Source: a virus. Taken from it: a stretch of 49,304 nucleotides of DNA. This document shows positions 8,205 through 16,404 of the stretch, in pieces. The first letter of the stretch is position 1; the number at the start of each line of letters is the position of its first letter. Below the pieces are notes generated by a model. That model saw nothing but the letters and a program-made list of their open reading frames with translations, searched no databases and had not been told where the DNA came from. The stretch lies in the IMG/VR virus record IMGVR_UViG_3300043399_000979, positions 1 to 49,304 of that record. One strand, given 5' to 3'. Position numbers and translations under genes: made by a program.

Positions 8205-8839
8205 GTGAAAAATTTTTTGATTTTTTTGATAGGGCATATTGTATAAATTTAAAAAAAAGGCCAGACAGATTAGAGCATATAAAAAAAGAAATTGAAAAAT
8301 ATGATTTGGGGGATATATTTTTTTTTGAAGCCATAGATGGGGATAGTATAAGTAATACAGATTTTAATAAAAATTTAAAAAATGGTGAAATAGGATTAAT
8401 ATTGTCTGTCTTGGAAATTATTAAAGATTGTAAAAGAAATAATTATAAAAATGTAATAATAATTGAAGATGATTGTGTGTTTTCACCAGAAATAAACAAA
8501 CATAAATTATATTTAGATAATTTACCTAACGATTGGGATATGTTCTATTTGGGTGGGAATCATAATACGCATGAAGGGACGTCACCACCAATAAGTGTAA
8601 ATGATTACTATACAAAACTACATAGAACTTACACTACCCATTTTGTAGCAATTAAAAATACTGTTTTTGACCATATAGAGGCTATTTTAGAAAAATTTAA
8701 AGAACCGTTAGATGTTTCTTATGTTAGAATTCAGAATATATTTAATGTATACTGCACAAAAAAAACAATAGCAACACAAAAAGAAGGCTACTCTGATATT
8801 TTGCGTTATAATGTGAATTATGATAGTTTAATAAGATAA
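8201..8839 (+). CDS. Glycosyltransferase family 25 (LPS-type)
   Basis: 212 residues, the usual size for bacterial GT25 domains. The start has the family signature FDRAYCINLKKRPDRLEHI, in which the conserved Asn-Leu and Arg-Asp residues bind the donor. The middle has NVIIIEDDCVFSP (about 86-98), the acidic motif of GT25, followed by WDMFYLGGNHN. GT25 enzymes add galactose or other hexoses to lipooligosaccharide-like acceptors. It overlaps the previous gene by ATGA and precedes the nucleotide-sugar dehydrogenase by three bases. Base composition is strongly AT-rich. The family is clear; the substrate is not. Confidence 0.9.
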   Translation: MSEKFFDFFDRAYCINLKKRPDRLEHIKKEIEKYDLGDIFFFEAIDGDSISNTDFNKNLKNGEIGLILSVLEIIKDCKRNNYKNVIIIEDDCVFSPEINKHKLYLDNLPNDWDMFYLGGNHNTHEGTSPPISVNDYYTKLHRTYTTHFVAIKNTVFDHIEAILEKFKEPLDVSYVRIQNIFNVYCTKKTIATQKEGYSDILRYNVNYDSLIR

Positions 8840-8842
8840 AAA

Positions 8843-9946
8843 ATGGAAAAAATATCAATAATAGGTATAGGTAAATTAGGAATTTGTTTGGCTTTAAATT
8901 TAGAAAAGAATGGATATTACGTATTAGGAGTAGATAAAAACGAATATTATGTAAAATCCATAAATGAAAAAACTTTTTTTTCAAATGAAAAAGGTGTGAA
9001 TAATTTATTAAAAGAATCTAAAAATTTAGTTGCAACAACATCTATTGTTGATGCTGTTAATTTTTCGGATATTCTATTTGTTATGGTTGCAACCCCATCA
9101 TTAGAAAATGGAAAATACGACCATTCTCAAGTAGAAATTTTAGTCAATGATTTAAAAAAAATAGGTAAACAAAAAAATAGAAAACTTTTCATTTTGGGCT
9201 GCACAACATATCCCGGATATTGCGAATCTTTAAGAAAAGAATTGGAACCACTGAATTATGAAATTTTATATAATCCAGAGTTTATCGCACAAGGAGATAT
9301 TTTAAATGGACAAACAAACCCAGATTTGGTACTAATTGGTGAAACAAGTGAATATGGGGGCAAGATTGTTGAAAATATACACAAAAAAATTTCAAACAAT
9401 AACCCATTTATATCGAGAATTTCATTAACCGAAGCAGAACTTGCAAAATTAGCCATGAATTGCTTTATCACCACAAAAATATCTTTTGCTAATATGATTG
9501 GTGATTTATGCAATAATTTAGATATATCTCACGAAAATGTCCTTACTGCTGTTGGTGCATCCAAAAGAATTGGATGGGATGCATTAAAATGGGGTTTTGG
9601 TTTTGGAGGGCCTTGCTTTCCTAGAGATAACCGAGCATTAGGTATTCTATGTGAAGAAAATAATATAGAACCCTTAATACCAAAGGCTTCCGATGAATAT
9701 AATAAATTACATTTAGATTATCAAATAAGTGATTTTATAAATAAAAACGACAAAAAAGAAATCGCTATTCGAGGTGTGACATATAAAGAAGGTTCTTTTT
9801 TGATAGAAGAATCTCAACAATTAAATTTTGCTGTTGGTCTAACAAAAAATGGCTATGAAGTTACAATTATTGACGATGAATTTGTTTTAAATGAAGTTAG
9901 AAAAATATATGGTGAAATTTTTAAATATGAAAAAAGAAATTATTAA
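8843..9946 (+). CDS. UDP-glucose/GDP-mannose 6-dehydrogenase
   Basis: 367 residues. It oxidises a nucleotide sugar to the uronic acid form with two NAD+, typically UDP-glucose to UDP-glucuronate. Visible features are the N-terminal NAD site GIGKLG (8-13), YNPEF at 143-147, a central helix KLAMNCFITTKISFANM (203-218), and the catalytic loop FGGPCFPRDN with nucleophile Cys258. The length is short for the family (often 390-450), and the C-terminal nucleotide-binding domain is reduced, though EIAIRGVTYKEGS (306-318) is present. The following NAD synthase overlaps the last 20 bases. UDP-glucose is the most usual substrate, but GDP-mannose or others cannot be excluded. Confidence 0.9.
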   Translation: MEKISIIGIGKLGICLALNLEKNGYYVLGVDKNEYYVKSINEKTFFSNEKGVNNLLKESKNLVATTSIVDAVNFSDILFVMVATPSLENGKYDHSQVEILVNDLKKIGKQKNRKLFILGCTTYPGYCESLRKELEPLNYEILYNPEFIAQGDILNGQTNPDLVLIGETSEYGGKIVENIHKKISNNNPFISRISLTEAELAKLAMNCFITTKISFANMIGDLCNNLDISHENVLTAVGASKRIGWDALKWGFGFGGPCFPRDNRALGILCEENNIEPLIPKASDEYNKLHLDYQISDFINKNDKKEIAIRGVTYKEGSFLIEESQQLNFAVGLTKNGYEVTIIDDEFVLNEVRKIYGEIFKYEKRNY

Positions 9947-10676
9947 TTGGATTAAAGATTATGCTTCAACGGATTTTAAATTAGTTGTTGGTGTTTCTGG
10001 CGGTATTGATTCGGCTGTCGTATCAACATTGTGTGCTATGACCGAAATAGAAACTCATGTTTTATCGATGCCTATACAACAAGAAAAAAATCAATTACAA
10101 AGAGCTATGAACCATATTTATTGGTTGGAAAATAATCATTCAAACGTTATTTCCCATCATTATGATTTGACAGATGTTTTTGATTGTTTTAAGTTAAAGT
10201 TTGAAAAACCATTTAATAGTGAACATTCTTTTGCTAATTCTAAAAGTAGAATCAGAATGTTGACCTTATATCAAGTAGCATCATCAATAAATGGTCTTGT
10301 TGTTGGAACTGGAAATAAAATAGAAGATTTTGGTATTGGTTTTTATACTAAATATGGAGATGGTGGTGTGGATATTTCCCCAATAGCAGATTTAACCAAA
10401 AGCGAAGTAAGGGAGCTTGCTAAAATACTTAACATAAATAAAGAAATTATAGATGCGAAACCAACCGATGGTTTATGGTCTGATAATAGAACTGACGAAG
10501 ACCAAATTGGGGCAACCTATGAAGAATTAGAATGGGCTATGTCTTTTTTATCTGAAAATAAAGATTTTAAAATTGAAAAATTAAGTAATAGAGAATTAGA
10601 AATTTTAAATATATATAAAAAACATAATAGTAAAAATAAACATAAAATGCTTCCAATACCAATTTATAAAAAATGA
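9927..10676 (+). CDS. nadE: Ammonia-dependent NAD+ synthase
   Basis: 249 residues from ATG at 9927. An upstream frame from 9891 lies inside the dehydrogenase gene and adds nothing conserved, so the later start is chosen. The enzyme amidates nicotinic acid adenine dinucleotide to NAD+ with ATP. Evidence is the N-type ATP pyrophosphatase P-loop SGGIDS (24-29), VVGTGNKIEDFGIGF, the motif YGDGGVDISPIADLTKSEV, and the family block GLWSDNRTDEDQIGATYEEL. No glutaminase domain is present, so free ammonia would be used. In this cassette it could supply NAD+ to the adjacent dehydrogenase and the NAD-dependent epimerase. A related ATP-PPase acting on a sugar is a less likely alternative. Confidence 0.88.
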   Translation: MKKEIINWIKDYASTDFKLVVGVSGGIDSAVVSTLCAMTEIETHVLSMPIQQEKNQLQRAMNHIYWLENNHSNVISHHYDLTDVFDCFKLKFEKPFNSEHSFANSKSRIRMLTLYQVASSINGLVVGTGNKIEDFGIGFYTKYGDGGVDISPIADLTKSEVRELAKILNINKEIIDAKPTDGLWSDNRTDEDQIGATYEELEWAMSFLSENKDFKIEKLSNRELEILNIYKKHNSKNKHKMLPIPIYKK

Positions 10677-11506
10677 AAGGATTTGCAAATTTACAGATTT
10701 TAGACCATACCCAAGGCAGATTTGGAAACCAATTATTTAGAGTTTCCACAATAATTGGTATGGCTTTAAAAAATAATTCTGAATATTATATACCAATTGA
10801 GTGGGAACATTCTGATTTGTTTCCAAATTTAAAAAATAAAATATCAAAATTTGAAATTGATAAAAATATAAAAAAGAAACACAATGAAGTCTCTTTTGCA
10901 TATCATGATATTCCATATTTTGAAGATGAATTATTAGAAATTGTTGGATATTTCCAATCCTATAAATACTTTGAAGGGAATGATTCAGTTATCAAAAATT
11001 CTTTTTTAATAAATAAAAATAGTAATTACGATTTTAGTGAAGATAAAATAAGGCTTTGTATACATGTTAGACATGGGGATTTTTATGATAAAAATGTTGG
11101 CGGCGGCCACAAGGGAAATGAAGAATACCACCCAGTAATGACTATAAATTTTTATATAAATTCTATAAATAAAATTTTATCATTAACAAAAATAGATGAA
11201 TTTTTAGTTTTCACAGACCATCCAGAAACCAAAAATTTTATTTTCGGGGAATTTGAAATTTTTAATATACCAATTAAATATTTTGATTATAGCGATGACT
11301 ATATTTCTGATTTTATTGCCCAAAAAAATTGTGACCATTTTATAATACCAAACAGTACATTTTCTTGGTGGTCTTCTTTTTTAAGTGAAAAAAACAAAAA
11401 CAAAATTGTTTGTTGCCCGATGGAATCTGATTGGTTAGGTCCGAGATATTCACATTTTGATAAAAGTACACTATTACCAAAAGATTGGATAAGAATTGAA
11501 CAATAA
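10673..11506 (+). CDS. Glycosyltransferase family 11 (alpha-1,2-fucosyltransferase type)
   Basis: 277 residues, close to the family length of about 280-300. It has the N-terminal motif GRFGNQLFRVSTIIGMAL (15-32), the donor-binding motif HVRHGDF (131-137, the HxRxGD block shared by GT11 enzymes), and the C-terminal block IIPNSTFSWWSSFLSEK (224-240). GT11 enzymes normally transfer L-fucose from GDP-L-fucose to galactose or GalNAc. No GDP-fucose synthesis genes are seen here, but a GDP-mannose 3,5-epimerase is, so GDP-L-galactose could be the donor. It overlaps the NAD synthase by ATGA. Confidence 0.93.
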   Translation: MKGFANLQILDHTQGRFGNQLFRVSTIIGMALKNNSEYYIPIEWEHSDLFPNLKNKISKFEIDKNIKKKHNEVSFAYHDIPYFEDELLEIVGYFQSYKYFEGNDSVIKNSFLINKNSNYDFSEDKIRLCIHVRHGDFYDKNVGGGHKGNEEYHPVMTINFYINSINKILSLTKIDEFLVFTDHPETKNFIFGEFEIFNIPIKYFDYSDDYISDFIAQKNCDHFIIPNSTFSWWSSFLSEKNKNKIVCCPMESDWLGPRYSHFDKSTLLPKDWIRIEQ

Positions 11507-11511
11507 TTAAT

Positions 11512-12975
11512 ATGGAAATTAAATTAGATAATATTGATTTTTTTTATATAAATTTATCAAATAGGGAAGATAGAAATTCACATATTTTACTTGAATTAGA
11601 TAAAATAAACATTTCGGCAAAAAGATTTGAAGCGCTAACCAAACAAGATAATTTTTTAAACTTTGAATTACCAGAATTAATGAATGATGGTAACAAAGGC
11701 TGTGCTTTATCTCATATAAAAATATTAGAGGATAGTAAAAACTCTGATAAAATAATTGGTATATTTGAAGATGATGCTGTATTTTGTGAAGATTTTATAG
11801 AAAGGTTTAAATATATAGAAGAAAATTTTGATAAAGATTGGGATATTTTTTTCCTATCTAGTTTTTACCATTTAAATGACGATAAAAATTTTAAATGGAA
11901 AGAGATAGAATTTGAATTTACAGACGTAAAATATATACATAGGGTGTATAGTAGTTTTACAACCCATTCATATTTGGTAAACCCTAAATCTATAAATAAA
12001 ATATTGGATTTAATTTATAGCGAAATACAAAACGCATATGCTATAGACCATTTGTATATTTTGATACAAGATAAATTGAATTGTTTCTCTTTCACTCCGG
12101 GAATGACAATGCAATACTCAAACATAAGTGACATATCTAACGATTTCAAATCACAAGAATCTTTTGCAGAAAAATTAGGAGAACATGTTTACGCAAAAAA
12201 TATTAAAGATTTTAATTACGACAAATATTTCAATTTAAAAAAAGAAATTTCAAATGAAATAATGAAATATTATTTCAGAAATAATGATTTTCAATATACT
12301 ATATATAATTTTGACTATTTCACTAAAATTTATGGAATAAATTCAGAAAGAAATATTGCGGAAATTTTGCAGTATAATCTAATGATGAATATTGTAAATA
12401 AATTAGATAAAGATAGAAAAATAATAGATGTTGGGGGTAATTGTGGTTTGTTTTGCATACCAGCCTCTTTGTACGGTTACAAAGTTTATTCTTTTGAGCC
12501 GATATCAATGAACAATGAGTTATTATTGTTGGGTAAAAATGAAAATAATTGTGAAAATCTTGAAATTGTAAATGTTGCTTTGTCAGATAAAAATGAAAGT
12601 AAAAACATTTACATACCATATTGTTCAGACAATACTTCTTTCAATAAAGAAGTTGCTATCAGCAATATGTCTAATAAAAACTATGTGGTCGAAAAAGTAA
12701 AGTGTATTTCATTTGATACTTGGTTATCGGAAAATAAAGTTGAAAATATAGGGTTTATAAAAATAGACGTTCAAGGATTTGAAAAAAATGTAATAGACGG
12801 AATGTTTAATTTTTTAAACGATTGTAGTGATGTTTTCTTACTGATTGAATGGGACCAAAACCACACAGAAAAATCTGGCCACAATTTGAAGGATATCTAT
12901 GATACATTAATTTCGTTAAATTTTGAAGAAGTTGGTTATGAATCCACTGAAGATAAATTATTTTATAAAAAATGA
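11512..12975 (+). CDS. Fusion of GT25 glycosyltransferase and FkbM methyltransferase
   Basis: 487 residues. Residues 1-200 are a GT25 domain with FFYINLSNREDRNSHIL (10-26), KGCALSHIKILE (62-73) and the acidic site IGIFEDDAVF (82-91). Residues about 270-487 are an FkbM-type SAM-dependent methyltransferase with motif I IIDVGGNCGLF (304-314), VYSFEP (325-330), and later IGFIKIDVQGFEKNVIDG, the family hallmark. A polar, aromatic-rich linker joins them. FkbM enzymes O-methylate sugars or peptides, so this protein may add a hexose and cap it by methylation. The downstream methyltransferase overlaps it by ATGA. Confidence 0.9.
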   Translation: MEIKLDNIDFFYINLSNREDRNSHILLELDKINISAKRFEALTKQDNFLNFELPELMNDGNKGCALSHIKILEDSKNSDKIIGIFEDDAVFCEDFIERFKYIEENFDKDWDIFFLSSFYHLNDDKNFKWKEIEFEFTDVKYIHRVYSSFTTHSYLVNPKSINKILDLIYSEIQNAYAIDHLYILIQDKLNCFSFTPGMTMQYSNISDISNDFKSQESFAEKLGEHVYAKNIKDFNYDKYFNLKKEISNEIMKYYFRNNDFQYTIYNFDYFTKIYGINSERNIAEILQYNLMMNIVNKLDKDRKIIDVGGNCGLFCIPASLYGYKVYSFEPISMNNELLLLGKNENNCENLEIVNVALSDKNESKNIYIPYCSDNTSFNKEVAISNMSNKNYVVEKVKCISFDTWLSENKVENIGFIKIDVQGFEKNVIDGMFNFLNDCSDVFLLIEWDQNHTEKSGHNLKDIYDTLISLNFEEVGYESTEDKLFYKK

Positions 12976-13754
12976 ACAGAAAAAAATTTAAAAACAAAAC
13001 TTCAATATCGGATATAAATAGTTTTAAGGAAATATGCTCATTAGCATATAATTATGACTTTTTTTTCAATAATTTTAAATCATTAAAAGATTTTACATTT
13101 GTTCTGGAACATGTAACCCAAGAATTGGGTGAAGAATATATTTTAGAGTTAGAGAAAAATTTAAAAATTGATTTAAAATACATTGAAAAATTTAAAGAAA
13201 ATGATATTCAGGGCTCGCCTAAAAAATTCAATTATAAAGAACCATATGGCTTAATATCTCCGACAACATTAAGATATATTAAAATTTTAAATGATTTGGT
13301 TTGTAATTTTGGTTCTTTAGATGGTTTATCAATTGTCGAAATAGGTGTCGGATATGGTGGTCAGGCTAAATTAATACAAGATTATTTTGATATTAAATCT
13401 TATCATTTTGTTGATTTACCAGAAGTAAATAATTTAGCCAACAAATACTTAAAGATATTTGAATACAAAAATAATTATTTTTTGGATTTTGAAAATTTAC
13501 CAAACTATGAATATGACTTGGTAATATCTAATTACGCTCTAACTGAATGTACGAAAAAAATGCAAGATTATTACTATAATAAAATAATCAAAAAAAGTAA
13601 ACATGGGTACATAACTGGAAATGACATTGGTTATCATTATAAAATAAAAAATTACAATAAAGAAGATTGGGAAAACAAAATTAATAATTGTAAAATATAT
13701 CCTGAAAAACCCTCTTCTGATAGTGAAAATAGAAATTATATATTAGTTTTTTAA
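12972..13754 (+). CDS. Putative sugar O-methyltransferase
   Basis: 260 residues. The SAM-binding motif IVEIGVGYGGQAKLIQ (121-136) is clear, followed by YHFVDLPEVNNLANKYL, a motif II/post-I region with an Asp-Leu-Pro seen in the putative sugar O-methyltransferases of polysaccharide clusters. LVISNYALTEC matches the motif IV region, and the block YGLISPTTLRYIKIL precedes the domain, as in that family. It probably O-methylates a sugar of the glycan made by this cassette. It is very AT-rich like its neighbours. The upstream overlap with the GT25-FkbM gene supports joint expression. Confidence 0.85.
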   Translation: MNRKKFKNKTSISDINSFKEICSLAYNYDFFFNNFKSLKDFTFVLEHVTQELGEEYILELEKNLKIDLKYIEKFKENDIQGSPKKFNYKEPYGLISPTTLRYIKILNDLVCNFGSLDGLSIVEIGVGYGGQAKLIQDYFDIKSYHFVDLPEVNNLANKYLKIFEYKNNYFLDFENLPNYEYDLVISNYALTECTKKMQDYYYNKIIKKSKHGYITGNDIGYHYKIKNYNKEDWENKINNCKIYPEKPSSDSENRNYILVF

Positions 13755-13766
13755 AATTAAAATCTT

Positions 13767-14810
13767 ATGAAAAATATATTAATACTTGGTGGTGGAGGTT
13801 TCATTGGAGGCCATTTAGCCAAAAGATTAAAAAATGAAGGGAATTGGGTTAGAATTGTTGACATAAAAACACATGAATATTTTAAACAAGAAGATATTTG
13901 CGACCAATTTATTGTAGGAGATTTAAGAGATGAACGTTTAGTTTCTTCTGCAACTTATACTCCAATTCAAAACTCAATACATGATAAAGTAAATTCTTTT
14001 GACGAAGTTTACCAACTTGCGGCAGATATGGGTGGTGCAGGATATATATTTACAGGTGATAATGACGCAAATGTTATGCACAATTCTGCATTAATAAATT
14101 TAAATGTAGCAAAAAAAGCATCTTTACATAGTGTTAAAAGAGTATTTTATTCTTCTTCTGCTTGCATGTATCCAGAACACAACCAATTAGACCCAGATAA
14201 TCCCAATTGTGAGGAAAGCAGTGCTTACCCAGCAAATCCTGATTCTGAATATGGTTGGGAAAAACTATTCAGTGAAAGGTTATATCTTTCTTTCCAAAGA
14301 AATTATGGTTTGGATGTTAGAATAGGTCGTTTTCATAATATATTCGGTCCATATGGAACTTGGAAAGGAGGTAAGGAAAAAGCCCCCGCTGCTATGTGTA
14401 GAAAAGTCGCTGAAACCCCAGATGGTGGAACAATAGATGTTTGGGGCGATGGTAAACAAACAAGGTCTTTTTTGTATATTGATGATTGTGTAGACGCCAT
14501 ATTAGCTTTTATGAGGCAAGACAACTTTACGGGGCCTGTTAACATAGGTTCTGAGCAAATGGTTACAATTAACGAGTTGGCGCAATTAGCAATATATGCT
14601 TCTGGTAAAAACATACAAATTGAAAATATAATGGGTGACGCTTTTTTTGAAAAATACGGTCACAAATGTCCAGTTGGTGTCAGGGGTAGAAACTCTGATA
14701 ACAAACTATATACAGAAAAAATGGGTAAAACTTTCGACCGACCACTAAAAGAGGGGATTAAATTAACCTATGACTGGATAGAATCCCAAGTGATTAAATT
14801 AAATTATTAA
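13767..14810 (+). CDS. GDP-mannose 3,5-epimerase-like NAD-dependent epimerase
   Basis: 347 residues of the extended short-chain dehydrogenase family. It has NAD motif GGGGFIGG (8-15), ADMGGAGYIF (86-95), the catalytic triad region SSSACMYPE (129-137) with Cys133, YGWEK (162-166) with Tyr162 and Lys166, and GRFHNIFGPYGTWKGGKEKA (187-206). These blocks resemble plant GDP-mannose 3,5-epimerase closely, including the Cys and Lys that act as acid/base pair, and GVRGRNSDN near the C-terminus. The reaction would convert GDP-D-mannose to GDP-L-galactose (and GDP-L-gulose). The GC content is higher than in the genes just upstream. Another GDP-sugar epimerase activity is possible. Confidence 0.88.
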   Translation: MKNILILGGGGFIGGHLAKRLKNEGNWVRIVDIKTHEYFKQEDICDQFIVGDLRDERLVSSATYTPIQNSIHDKVNSFDEVYQLAADMGGAGYIFTGDNDANVMHNSALINLNVAKKASLHSVKRVFYSSSACMYPEHNQLDPDNPNCEESSAYPANPDSEYGWEKLFSERLYLSFQRNYGLDVRIGRFHNIFGPYGTWKGGKEKAPAAMCRKVAETPDGGTIDVWGDGKQTRSFLYIDDCVDAILAFMRQDNFTGPVNIGSEQMVTINELAQLAIYASGKNIQIENIMGDAFFEKYGHKCPVGVRGRNSDNKLYTEKMGKTFDRPLKEGIKLTYDWIESQVIKLNY

Positions 14811-15526
14811 TGAGTAGAACAAAAAAAAATTTAGAGGTTGGTGTTGGAACGACAAAAACAAGAAAAGAGATAATATTAGACTTAATAAAAAACAAACAGA
14901 AGAGTAGTTTTTTAAACGAAAATCAAAAAGATTACTATAACAAAATCAGAGACTATGAAATAACGATATGTTACGGACCAGCCGGTTCTGGTAAGAGTTA
15001 CATTGGGATGAAATGCGCCTTAGATTTGATTTCAGACCCTAAAACACCTTACGATAAGATAATCATAACCAGAGCTGCGGTCGAAGCATCTGATTCAAAA
15101 CTTGGCCTTCTTCCGGGAACGTTTGAGGAAAAATTGATGCCTTATGTTTATCCTTCATATTATATTATTGATAAGATTTTGGGGAGGGACGTTAGGTCAA
15201 AATTGAAAGAAAACAACATTATTGAAATATTACCCATATCTTTTATGAGGGGCATGACAATAGATAATTCAATAGTCCTATTAGAAGAAGCTCAAAACTG
15301 CACTCCTAACGAGCTTAAAATGTTCCTAACAAGGATTGGTGAAAACAGCAAATTTTTAATATCGGGGGATATTGAACAATCCGATAAATACAAAAACAAA
15401 TCAAAATCTGGGTTATATGATGTTTTAACCCGATTGGAAGGCATTGATGAAATTTGTATTTACAATTTTTCCATAGATGATATAGTTAGAAATAAGATAA
15501 TAACTAAAATCTTGGAAAGATATTAA
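14810..15526 (+). CDS. phoH: PhoH-like P-loop ATPase
   Basis: 238 residues. The Walker A motif is CYGPAGSGKS (54-63) and the Walker B motif SIVLLEEAQN (154-163), with IIITRAAVEASDSKLGLLPG between them, all standard for PhoH proteins. PhoH is a common phage-encoded ATPase of the helicase superfamily; its role in phages is still debated (RNA metabolism or phosphate stress). The start overlaps the epimerase stop (TAATG), and the next gene begins directly after the stop. Confidence 0.93.
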   Translation: MSRTKKNLEVGVGTTKTRKEIILDLIKNKQKSSFLNENQKDYYNKIRDYEITICYGPAGSGKSYIGMKCALDLISDPKTPYDKIIITRAAVEASDSKLGLLPGTFEEKLMPYVYPSYYIIDKILGRDVRSKLKENNIIEILPISFMRGMTIDNSIVLLEEAQNCTPNELKMFLTRIGENSKFLISGDIEQSDKYKNKSKSGLYDVLTRLEGIDEICIYNFSIDDIVRNKIITKILERY

Positions 15527-16123
15527 ATGGAGATAGGCATAGAAGTTAATGGTGTATTAAGGGATACTATTGGTAAGATAAAAATAACGTATGAAAAGTA
15601 TTATTCACAGCCAGTCGAATTGGAAGGCGCGGAAGAAGATACTTTTGAATATAAAATAATCGAACCAATAGACTCCCTTGATATATCCAAACATTTCACT
15701 TTTCCCGACAAAGATTCTATTTACGATTTTTTGTATGTCCAACATCCAATGGATGTTTTTGGCTATGCGAATTGTATGGAAAATTCCTCTATTAGAGATT
15801 TAAATGACATTTATTACGATTTTAGGGATAACCATAACTTAAAAATAGTTTCTGATGAGATAGGTAAATCGAAACCAGCCACTCTTTATTTCCTTTCAAG
15901 GTACGGTTGTCTTTTGGAAGAAGTTTTGTTTTATAGCGAACAAACATTAGAAAATATTTGGGGTAAAGTTGATATTTTGGTAACAGCCAATCCAAATATT
16001 CTTGCAAATCATCCAAAGGACAAAATAATTGTTAAATATGAAACATTTTACAATAAAGAAGTAAAATCAAAACTTTCAATTACAGAATTGAAAGAATTGC
16101 ATAACATAATAAAAACTTTATAA
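15527..16123 (+). CDS. HAD-like phage protein with degenerate motif I
   Basis: 198 residues. The N-terminus MEIGIEVNGVLRDTIGKI has the placement of HAD motif I (hhDxDGxL), but both Asp residues are replaced (Glu-Val-Asn), so the usual phosphoryl nucleophile is missing. A middle segment LKIVSDEIGKSKPATLYFLSR followed by EEVLFYSE and KVDILVTANP fits the Rossmannoid order of HAD motifs II to IV. Such proteins occur next to phoH in T4-like phages. It is probably a catalytically inactive or altered HAD-fold protein. The resemblance is modest. Confidence 0.6.
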   Translation: MEIGIEVNGVLRDTIGKIKITYEKYYSQPVELEGAEEDTFEYKIIEPIDSLDISKHFTFPDKDSIYDFLYVQHPMDVFGYANCMENSSIRDLNDIYYDFRDNHNLKIVSDEIGKSKPATLYFLSRYGCLLEEVLFYSEQTLENIWGKVDILVTANPNILANHPKDKIIVKYETFYNKEVKSKLSITELKELHNIIKTL

Positions 16124-16124
16124 A

Positions 16125-16403
16125 ATGGTTAAAATTTTTGGTGAACATTATTATCTCGATTTAGACGAGATTGAAAAATATGTTGAAATAAATACAACCT
16201 TAAAATCTGAAAAAGATGGCGATTCCTCAGAAACGCATGTTAACGTTGTAAAATATGAATTGCTTAAAAATTTGTTAGATGTTCTTTTCACAGAATCTGA
16301 TGAAGTAGATGAAAAAATGGGTATAAATAGCAGTGAAATCTCAATACCTTTCAAACTAGCATTTAACACGTTATTGAATAAAAAATTACTCAAACATTAT
16401 TAA
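16125..16403 (+). CDS. Small hypothetical protein
   Basis: 92 residues, acidic, predicted alpha/beta at the start (VKIFGEHYYLDLDEIEKYV) and helical at the end (KLAFNTLLNKKLLKHY). It lies one base after the HAD-like gene and one base before a glycosyltransferase, so it is clearly within the operon. No family is recognised. Confidence 0.65.
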   Translation: MVKIFGEHYYLDLDEIEKYVEINTTLKSEKDGDSSETHVNVVKYELLKNLLDVLFTESDEVDEKMGINSSEISIPFKLAFNTLLNKKLLKHY

Positions 16404-16404
16404 T

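Noticed and set aside
9891-9926. Upstream start for the NAD synthase adding 12 residues
   Set aside because: The added part lies fully within the dehydrogenase gene and is not like NadE N-termini; ATG at 9927 gives the usual length.
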